Origin: Acholeplasmataceae bacterium
Lineage (GTDB): Bacteria; Bacillota_I; Bacilli_A; Acholeplasmatales; UBA5453
DNA length: 64,000 nt
NCBI GenBank assembly: GCA_012837645.1
Contig: DUQU01000006.1
Location: 1 to 64,000, forward strand
Direction: 5' to 3'
The first letter of the stretch is position 1, and every line of letters starts with the position of its first letter. The notes beneath the pieces were generated by a model. It saw only the letters and a program-made list of their open reading frames with translations, was not told the origin of the DNA and made no database searches. Position numbers and translations under genes: made by a program. Shown in pieces: positions 50,170 through 57,672 of the stretch.

Positions 50170-50397
50170 TTAAACTAAAACAACGCCAATTACACCAGGA
50201 ACGTTTTCTAATAACATCGTTTCAATTCCTTCTCTTAGTGTGATATCGATTAAAGGGCAGCCATCGCAAGCCCCTAACATTTTCACATACACCAGCCCTT
50301 CATCAACAGAGACGATTTCAATATCGCCGCCATCATTTTGAATATATGGTCGGACTTTTTCAATTAATTCTCTCACCATTTTTTCTGTTTCGTCCAT
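50170..50397 (-). CDS. NifU C-terminal-domain (Nfu-type) iron-sulfur scaffold
   Basis: This is a 75-aa single-domain Nfu protein. RPYIQNDGGDIEIVSVDEG is the family signature. The cluster-binding pair is in GACDGCPLIDITLREGIE. It carries or delivers [4Fe-4S] clusters. The ATG at 50397 (GGGTG 6 nt upstream) is chosen. Longer versions starting at 50403 or 50460 would add residues before the normal start, and the -10 box lies at 50419-50424. Confidence 0.92.
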   Translation of the reverse strand: MDETEKMVRELIEKVRPYIQNDGGDIEIVSVDEGLVYVKMLGACDGCPLIDITLREGIETMLLENVPGVIGVVLV

Positions 50398-50418
50398 TTT
50401 CATCACCCTTCTAAAAAA

Positions 50419-50447
50419 AGTATACGTATTAATAATTTCTTTTGCAA
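50419..50447 (-). promoter_or_regulatory. Promoter for the Nfu-type gene
   Basis: TTGCAA (50442-50447), 17 nt, then TATACT (50419-50424) on the minus strand, inside the short space after yutD. The leader before the ATG is about 15 nt. Confidence 0.6.
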
Positions 50448-50456
50448 ATATAATAC

Positions 50457-50729
50457 TCACAACTTAATTCTTTTTAAAATAAAATAACCAGCATAATAAT
50501 TACAGCTTTCATTTAAGTGAATCGGAATTTCTTTCACGCTTTGCTGTTTTGACAAATCAGCATAAAAGCCTTTTAATCTTAAAACATCAGCGGAAACATC
50601 GCCAACAATAAAATCATATTTGTCAAAGATTTCTTCAAGATAGCGCTCTTGAAATTTTACAATATCAAAAGCATCTTTGTAATTGTTAACTAACTCATAT
50701 GTTCCTACCGTTGATTCAATAATTTTCAT
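50457..50729 (-). CDS. yutD: YutD-family protein (DUF1027)
   Basis: This is a 90-aa cytoplasmic protein with the YutD signature DFIVGDVSADVLRLKGFY and the later CNYYAGYFILKR. Its function is not established; in Bacillota it is a common neighbour of iron-sulfur genes, as here with nfu. The ATG at 50729 is set by AAAAGGAG; it overlaps the ispDF stop. Confidence 0.85.
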   Translation of the reverse strand: MKIIESTVGTYELVNNYKDAFDIVKFQERYLEEIFDKYDFIVGDVSADVLRLKGFYADLSKQQSVKEIPIHLNESCNYYAGYFILKRIKL

Positions 50730-51814
50730 TCTATTCTCCTTTTTATTAGACAAACCGCTTCGCTAGCAATCGCTTCTTTCTTTCCAATCGCACCAACACC
50801 TTCATTAGTGCCCGCTTTAATATTAACACAAGCATTATCAATTTTTAAAAGTTTACTAACGTTTTCTTTAATTAAGTTTAAATAAGGATTAAGCCGAGGC
50901 TCTTCTAAATAAACACTAGCATCGATATTAACGACGTAATAATCAAACTCTTTTAACTTCTCATTGACATAAAAAATAATTTCTTGAGAGGCTAAGTCTT
51001 TAAACCTTTTATCGCTATCAGGAAAATGACTACCTAAATCTCCCAACCCTAAAGCCCCTAAGAGTGCTTCAGCGATAGCGTGCAATAAGACATCGCCGTC
51101 ACTATGAGCGAGAATCTTAAAGGGAGCTTTTATTTTAACCCCTCCAATAATTATTTCATCACCAGCCTTAGTTTGGTGAATATCATAAGCGTGACCAATT
51201 TTAAATTGACTTGTTAGCATTTTCAAATCCTCTTTTGTAGTTATTTTTTTATTGTTAGTGTCGTGAAAAATCACTTTCACTTCCTCATCATAATAACTTT
51301 TATATAAACTAACTTCATCAGGATAATCACACTTAGAGTTTAAAAAGGCTTCTTTTAATTTAGTAGTCTTAAAAACTTGAGGCGTTTCCGCTAAAATTAG
51401 TTCCTCCCTTTTAAGAAGATTTAAGTTATTATCATAAACAGTATCATAAACTCTTTTCGCTACCATCAAAGCGTCATAATGAGCAACCTCTTTTAAGAGT
51501 TCATCAATTACTGCTTCTTTTAAAAAGGGACGGGCAGCATCATGAATCAAAACATACTTTGAAGTTACTAACTTTAAACCCGCTAAAACTGAATCACTTC
51601 TCTTAACTCCCCCATAAACGTATGATCCTTGATAATACTCTTTAATAGTTTTTTCATCGTTTTTATTAATAACTACAATTACTTGAAAGCCTTTCTTTAA
51701 AAAAAGCTTAACGGTTTTTAAAAAAAGTGGCTCGCCCTGATAATCAACTAATACCTTGTTTAACTGTTGTTGGGACCTTTTGCCAGTCCCTGCAGCTAAA
51801 ATAATCGCTGTCAT
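50726..51814 (-). CDS. ispDF: Bifunctional IspD/IspF of the MEP isoprenoid pathway
   Basis: This 362-aa fusion has an N-terminal IspD cytidylyltransferase (about 1-200, MTAIILAAGTGKRSQQQLNK, VLIHDAARPFL). A C-terminal IspF cyclodiphosphate synthase follows (about 204-360, IGHAYDIHQTKAGDEIIIGG, LAHSDGDVLLHAIAEALLGA, IKAGTNEGVGAIGKKEAIA). Together they catalyse two non-consecutive MEP-pathway steps. IspDF fusions are known in some proteobacteria and elsewhere; in Gram-positive bacteria the two are mostly separate. It overlaps its neighbours by 4 bp at each end. Confidence 0.95.
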   Translation of the reverse strand: MTAIILAAGTGKRSQQQLNKVLVDYQGEPLFLKTVKLFLKKGFQVIVVINKNDEKTIKEYYQGSYVYGGVKRSDSVLAGLKLVTSKYVLIHDAARPFLKEAVIDELLKEVAHYDALMVAKRVYDTVYDNNLNLLKREELILAETPQVFKTTKLKEAFLNSKCDYPDEVSLYKSYYDEEVKVIFHDTNNKKITTKEDLKMLTSQFKIGHAYDIHQTKAGDEIIIGGVKIKAPFKILAHSDGDVLLHAIAEALLGALGLGDLGSHFPDSDKRFKDLASQEIIFYVNEKLKEFDYYVVNIDASVYLEEPRLNPYLNLIKENVSKLLKIDNACVNIKAGTNEGVGAIGKKEAIASEAVCLIKRRIE

Positions 51815-52323
51815 AAAATCACGTCCATAGGAATATCATGACTATCAATAGTAATATCTAAATTTTTAAATCTCAGGTATACAATACCCACCTTATAACC
51901 TTTATATTGATGAAAATATTTATCATAGTAACCCTTACCATGCCCTAAACGATAATTATCACTACTCGCTAAACAAGGCACTAAATAAAGATCAATTTCC
52001 CGTTCTAAAAGAAAACTTTCTGATGGTTCTTTTAAACCAAATACTGATGGTTTTAAAAGATTAACATCTTTAACTAAATAAAAGTTTAATGAATCTTTAA
52101 CCACTTTAGGAAAATAAAATTGCTTTTCGCTAAACTTCTCCATTAAATCAGTCAAATCGATCTCATAATAAAGCGGATAATAAAGAGCCACCTTTAAAGC
52201 TTCTTGAAACTCTTTCAAATTACTAATCAGTGTTAACAACTGCTTTTGTCTAGTTTGTTTCTCTTCTTTAGTAATCATCGGGTATTGCTCTTTAAAAAAA
52301 GTTCTCGCTTTCTTTTTAGTCAT
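51811..52323 (-). CDS. 5-formyltetrahydrofolate cyclo-ligase
   Basis: This is a 170-aa enzyme that converts 5-formyl-THF to 5,10-methenyl-THF with ATP. The signature LVPCLASSDNYRLGHGKGYY is present, with AYDK-type YDKYFHQY following. The N-terminal KKKARTFFKEQYPMI is basic as expected. It overlaps both neighbours, which suggests coupled translation. Confidence 0.92.
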   Translation of the reverse strand: MTKKKARTFFKEQYPMITKEEKQTRQKQLLTLISNLKEFQEALKVALYYPLYYEIDLTDLMEKFSEKQFYFPKVVKDSLNFYLVKDVNLLKPSVFGLKEPSESFLLEREIDLYLVPCLASSDNYRLGHGKGYYDKYFHQYKGYKVGIVYLRFKNLDITIDSHDIPMDVIL

Positions 52324-53884
52324 TTAAATCACCGTAATAACAAACATTTAATTTAAAATCTTGATGGCGTGCTACTTTTAAAGCTTTTTTAGCATTAAGT
52401 AATAAGGAGTGTTCTTCTTTAGCATCTTTATAAGAAGAAGCGACACCCAAGAAAATTTCCATTTTAACGTTAATCGCTCCATAATTCATTTCCAAATTTA
52501 AAAACTCCTGATCTTTTAAAAGTCCACTTCTTAATAAGTCCATCTTTCTAGGATCAGTAATGGTAACGGCGAAAACAAGTCCTGAGAGCCTAAATATTTC
52601 ACTTGATTCACTAATAAAAGAAGCCTTTAATTTCTTAACATATTCCGTTATTAATAAATTACCAACTTCTCTTCCATACTCTTCATTAATAAGAGGAATA
52701 TTACTCAGTTCAAATAGAGCCAATTGAAATGTTCTTTTTTCTAAAAAAAGTTGCTGCAAATGGTAATAAATTTCTTTTTCAGTCTTGAGCTCATCGACTT
52801 CGTCATTTCCTAATTTTGAATATTGACTTCCCCCATGCAAAGTAAACTTACCGATAATTATATTAGCGTTAGGATCATCGAAAATTCTTACTCCTTCATC
52901 ACTAAGCCAAAGATAATCGCTTCCTTTTAAAAAACGATATCTCGTTTTATAACTAGTCTTCTTTTTAGTTAAGTTTGATAATGAACCTAATAGTGATGGT
53001 AAATCATCTTCATGAATATATTGATAAAAGTCTTCTGCGTAAAAAGTCGCTTTTAACAAACCCAACATTTTAAGAGCTACTTCACTAAGCCAAATTGTTT
53101 TTTGGTCTAAATCAAAATAATAAAAACCATCCGTCGATAAATTTAAAGTCTCAATATATTTAAGTCGTAACGATTCATAATCCGCTAAAATATTTTTAAG
53201 TTTACCTTCTAAACCTGCTCGTTCTTTATCTTCTTGTTTAATCCCGATATTTATCCGGCCTTGATATTTATTAAAATAAAAGAGCGGTTGTTCAACTATT
53301 GTTAAATAAATACTTTTCCCTTGATAGTTTTGAATTAATAATTCTCTTTCATCGATTTGGTTTAACTTAGCCGTTTTCCTGTAATCTTCATAAAAAACTC
53401 TCAAGGCATTAGTATTAGTATCAACGCCATCAAAATTAGTTACTCTAATAGTCTCATTAAATAGAGTAAAAATGTTTTTACCCTTAACAGCTTCAAAATC
53501 AAGACCTAATTCAGTTAAAAAACTTTCCGTCATCTTAATAACCTTTTCTTTTCGATCGGTAATAAAATAAAAGCTATTATTAATCTCTTTTAAAGAGTTT
53601 GTTAATTTTTCTTCGTAAGTTAATAAAAACAAAGTCTTTTTAATTAAAAGATAAAGATAAAAAAGCAAAGCAAGAACCGTTAAGACACTGTGAGTAATGA
53701 ATATTATTTCAATAACCTTTTCTTCTCCTTTAAAGAGAAAAAAATAGCTTAAAAAGCTGAAACTATTAATTAAAAAAATACTAAAAGATATCTTTTTTAA
53801 CTTTTTTTCGAGTAAACTACTAATAATAATAGTAAAAACAAGCACCAAACTAACTATTATTAATACTAATGGCCATAAGGACAA
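52316..53884 (-). CDS. Membrane PAS-PAS protein with degenerate GGDEF domain
   Basis: This is a 522-aa protein. Three transmembrane helices (about 4-82, for example LWPLVLIIVSLVLVFTIIIS) precede a PAS-like domain (about 95-215). A second PAS domain (about 245-350, STDGFYYFDLDQKTIWLSEV) is followed by a GGDEF-fold domain (about 375-515). The GGDEF signature is replaced by RLSGLVFAV, so c-di-GMP synthesis is not expected. Membrane, PAS and degenerate GGDEF resembles the front half of the c-di-AMP phosphodiesterase GdpP, but there is no DHH/DHHA1 domain. The TTG start at 53884 is supported by GGAGG with 7-nt spacing. It lies in the cdaA operon. Confidence 0.75.
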   Translation of the reverse strand: MSLWPLVLIIVSLVLVFTIIISSLLEKKLKKISFSIFLINSFSFLSYFFLFKGEEKVIEIIFITHSVLTVLALLFYLYLLIKKTLFLLTYEEKLTNSLKEINNSFYFITDRKEKVIKMTESFLTELGLDFEAVKGKNIFTLFNETIRVTNFDGVDTNTNALRVFYEDYRKTAKLNQIDERELLIQNYQGKSIYLTIVEQPLFYFNKYQGRINIGIKQEDKERAGLEGKLKNILADYESLRLKYIETLNLSTDGFYYFDLDQKTIWLSEVALKMLGLLKATFYAEDFYQYIHEDDLPSLLGSLSNLTKKKTSYKTRYRFLKGSDYLWLSDEGVRIFDDPNANIIIGKFTLHGGSQYSKLGNDEVDELKTEKEIYYHLQQLFLEKRTFQLALFELSNIPLINEEYGREVGNLLITEYVKKLKASFISESSEIFRLSGLVFAVTITDPRKMDLLRSGLLKDQEFLNLEMNYGAINVKMEIFLGVASSYKDAKEEHSLLLNAKKALKVARHQDFKLNVCYYGDLND

Positions 53885-53902
53885 ATTGTTTCCTCCTATC
53901 CT

Positions 53903-54094
53903 TTAAAGAATGTTGGTGTAATAAATTAAATAAAAGAAGAATGCAGAAACTACTAAGGCAATAACAATTCTTAACCAAGCATTTTTAGTTAAATAATTGA
54001 TAAAACGGTCACTAACATCAACACTAGCAATCGTTTTAATAGGGTTTATTAAAAATAACAGCAAATATTTAAAAAAGAGTTTTATTTTTCGCAT
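53903..54094 (-). CDS. Hypothetical 63-aa membrane protein next to cdaA
   Basis: This is a 63-residue protein. A basic N-terminus (MRKIKLFFKYLLLFLINPIK) forms a first hydrophobic or amphipathic segment. A short polar middle (SVDVSDRFINYL) leads to one clear transmembrane helix (WLRIVIALVVSAFFFYLIYY). No family is recognised. It starts 8 bp after cdaA with a good GGTGATTAA RBS and is followed by the PAS/GGDEF gene. In Bacillota this slot normally holds the CdaA regulator CdaR (YbbR repeats), which is absent here. A CdaA-associated role is only a guess from position. Confidence 0.7.
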   Translation of the reverse strand: MRKIKLFFKYLLLFLINPIKTIASVDVSDRFINYLTKNAWLRIVIALVVSAFFFYLIYYTNIL

Positions 54095-54102
54095 TTAATC
54101 AC

Positions 54103-54840
54103 CTACTTTAAATACATGTTCAAGTATTCTAACAGCTTCTCACGATCATTAGCTCTAATCATTATTCCTTCAATAACAATTGAGATATTACCAGTCTCCT
54201 CCGAAACTACAATCGTTAATGAATCAGAGATTTCACTAACCCCTAAAGCAGCACGATGTCTTGAGCCCATTGTCCTTTCTTGTTTATCCGTTTCCGATAA
54301 AAAGTAATAAGCTCCCGCACAACGAATATGATTACCTCTGATGATAACCGCACCATCATGCAAAGGGGTATTAGGAACGAAAATATTTATTAATAGTTCC
54401 TTACTAACAAGCGCGTCCATAATTATCGCTCTTTCCGCAAAAGCATCTAAAGAATTATATTTTTCAATCGTAATAAGAGCGCCATTTCTTTGACTGGATA
54501 AATAAAGAGCAGCGTCGATGATTTCTTGTTTAGTTTCTTCGGTATTAATGTTGGCGCCTTCGGTTTTAAGATCACTCAACCAAACATTTTCAAAATTCCT
54601 TCTAATGTCAGGAGTTAAAATAATGATTATTACTAGGGGAAGCCAAAATCTAACTTCTTTAAGCACCTGATAACTAATTTTAAGATCTAATTTTCCTGCG
54701 CCCCAAGTAATAAGATAAACAAAAAGTGCAATTAAAAGTAATTTAAAAATTCTTTTCGAACTTAAAAAGAAAGATAATAAAAAATAACTTAAAAGAAATA
54801 GTAAATAAAAATCTATTATCATTTTAACAACTTCTGGCAC
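54103..54840 (-). CDS. cdaA: Diadenylate cyclase CdaA
   Basis: This is a 245-aa c-di-AMP synthase. Three N-terminal transmembrane helices (to about 75) and a short coiled linker precede the DAC domain (about 85-240). The catalytic motifs are LHDGAVIIRG and GSRHRAALGVSE (DGA and RHR). c-di-AMP controls potassium, osmotic and envelope balance. A GTG start at 54840 is chosen, 10 nt after AGAGGG. A GTG 9 bp upstream is too close to that RBS, and the ATG at 54822 remains possible. Confidence 0.93.
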   Translation of the reverse strand: MPEVVKMIIDFYLLFLLSYFLLSFFLSSKRIFKLLLIALFVYLITWGAGKLDLKISYQVLKEVRFWLPLVIIIILTPDIRRNFENVWLSDLKTEGANINTEETKQEIIDAALYLSSQRNGALITIEKYNSLDAFAERAIIMDALVSKELLINIFVPNTPLHDGAVIIRGNHIRCAGAYYFLSETDKQERTMGSRHRAALGVSEISDSLTIVVSEETGNISIVIEGIMIRANDREKLLEYLNMYLK

Positions 54841-54861
54841 TTTTATCACACCCTCTTTAAC

Positions 54862-54867
54862 ATTATA
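54862..54867 (-). promoter_or_regulatory. Extended -10 promoter of the cdaA operon
   Basis: TGATATAAT on the minus strand (extended -10). The -35 region is weak. The RBS GAGGGTG starts only about 7 nt downstream of the box, giving a short leader. Confidence 0.6.
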
Positions 54868-54953
54868 TCATAATTAAATCTGCTTTTACGATTAATAATT
54901 TAAGACAATTTCACATCGTTTTTATTATCTTTTTAAATAGTTAATCTTTTTAA

Positions 54954-54973
54954 AAATGAAAATATTTTCATTT
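54954..54973. promoter_or_regulatory. 20-bp perfect palindrome between cdaA and nrdJ
   Basis: AAATGAAAATATTTTCATTT reads the same on both strands. It lies about 90 bp upstream of the cdaA -10 box and 80 bp upstream of the nrdJ -35 box, in a 264-bp divergent gap. It does not match the NrdR-box consensus that I know. It may be an operator for either side, or just a chance A+T-rich palindrome. Confidence 0.4.
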
Positions 54974-55049
54974 AAAAATGATATTCGCACAGCTTGGCAA
55001 TATGCCGTTTAATTTCTTAAAAAGCGGTATTTTATTTTAAAAAAGTTGC

Positions 55050-55078
55050 TTGTTTTTAATACCGATTATGCTTATAAT
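55050..55078 (+). promoter_or_regulatory. Promoter of nrdJ
   Basis: TTGTTT (55050-55055), 17 nt, then TATAAT (55073-55078). The start is about 20 nt before the ATG and the RBS CAGGAGGA is well placed. The leader is too short for a cobalamin riboswitch. Confidence 0.7.
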
Positions 55079-55104
55079 GTTAACTACACAAACAGGAGGA
55101 CGCA

Positions 55105-57633
55105 ATGATTGTTTACGATAAAAATTTAATTACTACCTTAAATAAAGACCTTGAAAAACACTTTACCCATCTTTTTCCTATCACTAATGAAATGAGACTA
55201 TCTTTTTCTGGGGTTTCTAGATTAGTAATGTTAGATCGATATACTCAAAAAGATATTTCACTAAAAACGCTCAAAGTGGGCGATTTAGTTTTAACCATCA
55301 TCAAAGATGACCCCAAGTTTCCTGCTCGTGGTATTGGTTATATTAAAGAAATCAAGCGCGATTATTTATTTATTCAAATCGATGATGAGTTTATTGGACA
55401 AATTGGCGATGAGCATCAAAACGGCTTAATCAAAAGACAAAAAAGGGAAGTTGAAAAGCCTTTAGAGCTCTACTACGAACAAATCGCCAAAAGAGTTGCT
55501 TTTCATTTGGGAGAAAATGAAAAGGATAGCATTATTGATGACTTCGTTGAAGAATTAACTAATCTTCATCTCGTTCCTGCGGGAAGAATTTTATACGGGG
55601 CTGGCTCTCAGGCTAAAGTCACTTATTTTAATTGTTATGTAATGCCTTTTATCGATGATTCTAGAGAAGGGTTAGCTCTTCACCGAAAAGAAGTAATGGA
55701 AATAATGGCCCGTGGCGGTGGCGTTGGAACTAACGGTGCTACTTTAAGACCTAAAAATGCCATCGCGAAAGGTGTTAATGGCAAATCGAGTGGTTCTGTT
55801 TCTTGGTTAAACGACCTCGCCCAACTAACTCATTTAGTCGAACAAGGCGGTTCTCGAAGAGGCGCTCAAATGATTATGCTTCCCGATTGGCATCCGGACA
55901 TTATTGAATTTATTATCGCAAAAATGCAAAATCCAAAAATATTAAAATTTATCATCGATACTACTAATGATGAATTAATTAAAAAAGTTGCTTTAGAAAA
56001 GTTAAAATTTACCCCTTTAACAGACGATGAATTATCGATGTATAAAAACATCACGAATATCCATGAATTAAACGGCAATATGTTTTCAAAAGCAACGGTT
56101 GAAAAGGCTTATTCCTTATTAAAAGACGGCGGTTTTTATGAAGTAAATGAACCCGATTTTATGAGCGGTGCTAATATTAGCGTCGCCTTAACAAAGGAGT
56201 TTATGGAGGCTGTCGAAAAAGATCTCATTTACGAACTTAAGTTTCCTGATTTAGACTCTTACAATAAAAAAGAAAAAGCATATTATGATGAGCATTGGCG
56301 CAATATTGGTGATGTCAGAGAATGGGAAAAACATGGATTTAAATCTCTTGTTTATCATCAAATACCCGCCAAAGAATTATGGCACTTAATAAATATCTGT
56401 GCTACTTATAGTGCCGAACCTGGGATTTTCTTTTTAGACAATGCCAACCACTTTACCAATGCGAAAGCTTATGGTCAAAAAGTGGTTTGTACAAACCCTT
56501 GCGGGGAACAACCTCTCGCCGCTTATAGTGTTTGTAATTTAGCTGCCCTTAATCTCGCCAAAATGGTCGATATTAAAGAAAAAGAAATCAAGTGGGAAAC
56601 CTTAGAAAGAACCATTAAAACATCAGTAAGAATGCTCGATAACGTCATCGATAAAACTTATTATTTTTTAGATGAAAATAAAAAGCAAGCCTTAGGAGAA
56701 AGGCGAATCGGACTAGGTGTCATGGGACTTCATGATTTACTTATTCATAGTGGTCTTCGCTACGGATCAAAAGAAGCTAATCTTTTATTAGATCGTTTAT
56801 TTAAGTTTATCGCTACTAAATCCTACGAAGCGAGTATAGAGATTGCTCAAGAAAAAGGTAGTTTCCCCTTTTTAGAAGAGTTCGGATCTAAAGAAGCTTT
56901 TGTAGAAGGTGCTTATATTCAAAAACTTCCACTTCAGATTCAAAAGGATATTTTAAAATATGGGATTAGAAATTCTCATCTTCTTACAATCGCACCCACT
57001 GGCTCTACTGGGACGATGATTGGGGTTTCTACTGGATTAGAACCTTATTTCGCTTTTACTTACTTTCGTTCGGGAAGATTAGGTAAATTTATTGAAGTTA
57101 ACGCCCATATCGTGGAAGAATACTTAAGTATCCACCCTGAACATAGTAAAGATAACCTCCCGGATATTTTTATTAGCGCGATGGAACTAACACCTGAAGA
57201 ACATGTCGATACCCAATGTATAATTCAAAACTGGGTAGACTCTTCCATTAGTAAAACAGTCAACGCTCCTAGAGGTTATACCGTTGAAGATGTTGAAAAT
57301 TTATATATGCGTCTTTACAAAGGCGGAGCTAAAGGCGGTACCGTTTATGTTGATGGCTCTAGAGATGCCCAAGTCTTAACTTTAAAGAAAGAAGACAAAA
57401 AAGAAATTCCTGTTCAAGTAGACATTATCGATTTAGGAATCGAATTGAGTGATAAACAAACCCCAACAAGACAAGATTTTTCCAAAACACCTTTAAGAAG
57501 TGATCGCCAAGACCGAGAAATCGGTAATGAGGTTGGTAACCTTTGCCCTATTTGTAGGGAGGGAATTGTTCAAGACATTGGCGGTTGTCATACTTGCACA
57601 AATTGTAATGCCCAACTTAAATGTGATTTGTAG
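55105..57633 (+). CDS. nrdJ: Adenosylcobalamin-dependent (class II) ribonucleotide reductase
   Basis: This is an 842-aa enzyme that makes deoxyribonucleotides without oxygen or an NrdB subunit. Substrate-site features include GRILYGAGSQ, NPCGEQPLAAYSVCNLAALN (active Cys466 and Glu468) and TIAPTGSTGTMIGVSTGLEP. The C-terminus has a four-cysteine zinc module from about residue 814 (CPICREGIV, CHTCTNCNAQLKC) that also carries the redox cysteines. The region at about 285-350 is an insertion-like segment typical of the Bacillota long form. It stands as a single gene ended by the hairpin at 57641, and it implies that the cell makes or imports vitamin B12. Confidence 0.95.
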   Translation: MIVYDKNLITTLNKDLEKHFTHLFPITNEMRLSFSGVSRLVMLDRYTQKDISLKTLKVGDLVLTIIKDDPKFPARGIGYIKEIKRDYLFIQIDDEFIGQIGDEHQNGLIKRQKREVEKPLELYYEQIAKRVAFHLGENEKDSIIDDFVEELTNLHLVPAGRILYGAGSQAKVTYFNCYVMPFIDDSREGLALHRKEVMEIMARGGGVGTNGATLRPKNAIAKGVNGKSSGSVSWLNDLAQLTHLVEQGGSRRGAQMIMLPDWHPDIIEFIIAKMQNPKILKFIIDTTNDELIKKVALEKLKFTPLTDDELSMYKNITNIHELNGNMFSKATVEKAYSLLKDGGFYEVNEPDFMSGANISVALTKEFMEAVEKDLIYELKFPDLDSYNKKEKAYYDEHWRNIGDVREWEKHGFKSLVYHQIPAKELWHLINICATYSAEPGIFFLDNANHFTNAKAYGQKVVCTNPCGEQPLAAYSVCNLAALNLAKMVDIKEKEIKWETLERTIKTSVRMLDNVIDKTYYFLDENKKQALGERRIGLGVMGLHDLLIHSGLRYGSKEANLLLDRLFKFIATKSYEASIEIAQEKGSFPFLEEFGSKEAFVEGAYIQKLPLQIQKDILKYGIRNSHLLTIAPTGSTGTMIGVSTGLEPYFAFTYFRSGRLGKFIEVNAHIVEEYLSIHPEHSKDNLPDIFISAMELTPEEHVDTQCIIQNWVDSSISKTVNAPRGYTVEDVENLYMRLYKGGAKGGTVYVDGSRDAQVLTLKKEDKKEIPVQVDIIDLGIELSDKQTPTRQDFSKTPLRSDRQDREIGNEVGNLCPICREGIVQDIGGCHTCTNCNAQLKCDL

Positions 57634-57640
57634 TATAATA

Positions 57641-57667
57641 AAGGTAGCTGTTTAGCTACTTTTTTTA
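57641..57667 (+). terminator. Intrinsic terminator after nrdJ
   Basis: The stem GTAGCT/AGCTAC with a GTTT loop is extended by flanking A/T pairs and followed by seven Ts. It lies between the nrdJ stop and the hflX ATG, ending only 6 bp before the latter. Confidence 0.85.
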
Positions 57668-57672
57668 ACGAT

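Noticed and set aside
54868..55104. Possible cobalamin riboswitch before the B12-dependent reductase
   Set aside because: No B12-box-like sequence was seen and the promoter lies only about 27 bp before the start codon.
55866..56078. Minus-strand frame inside nrdJ
   Set aside because: Shadow of the well-supported ribonucleotide reductase gene.
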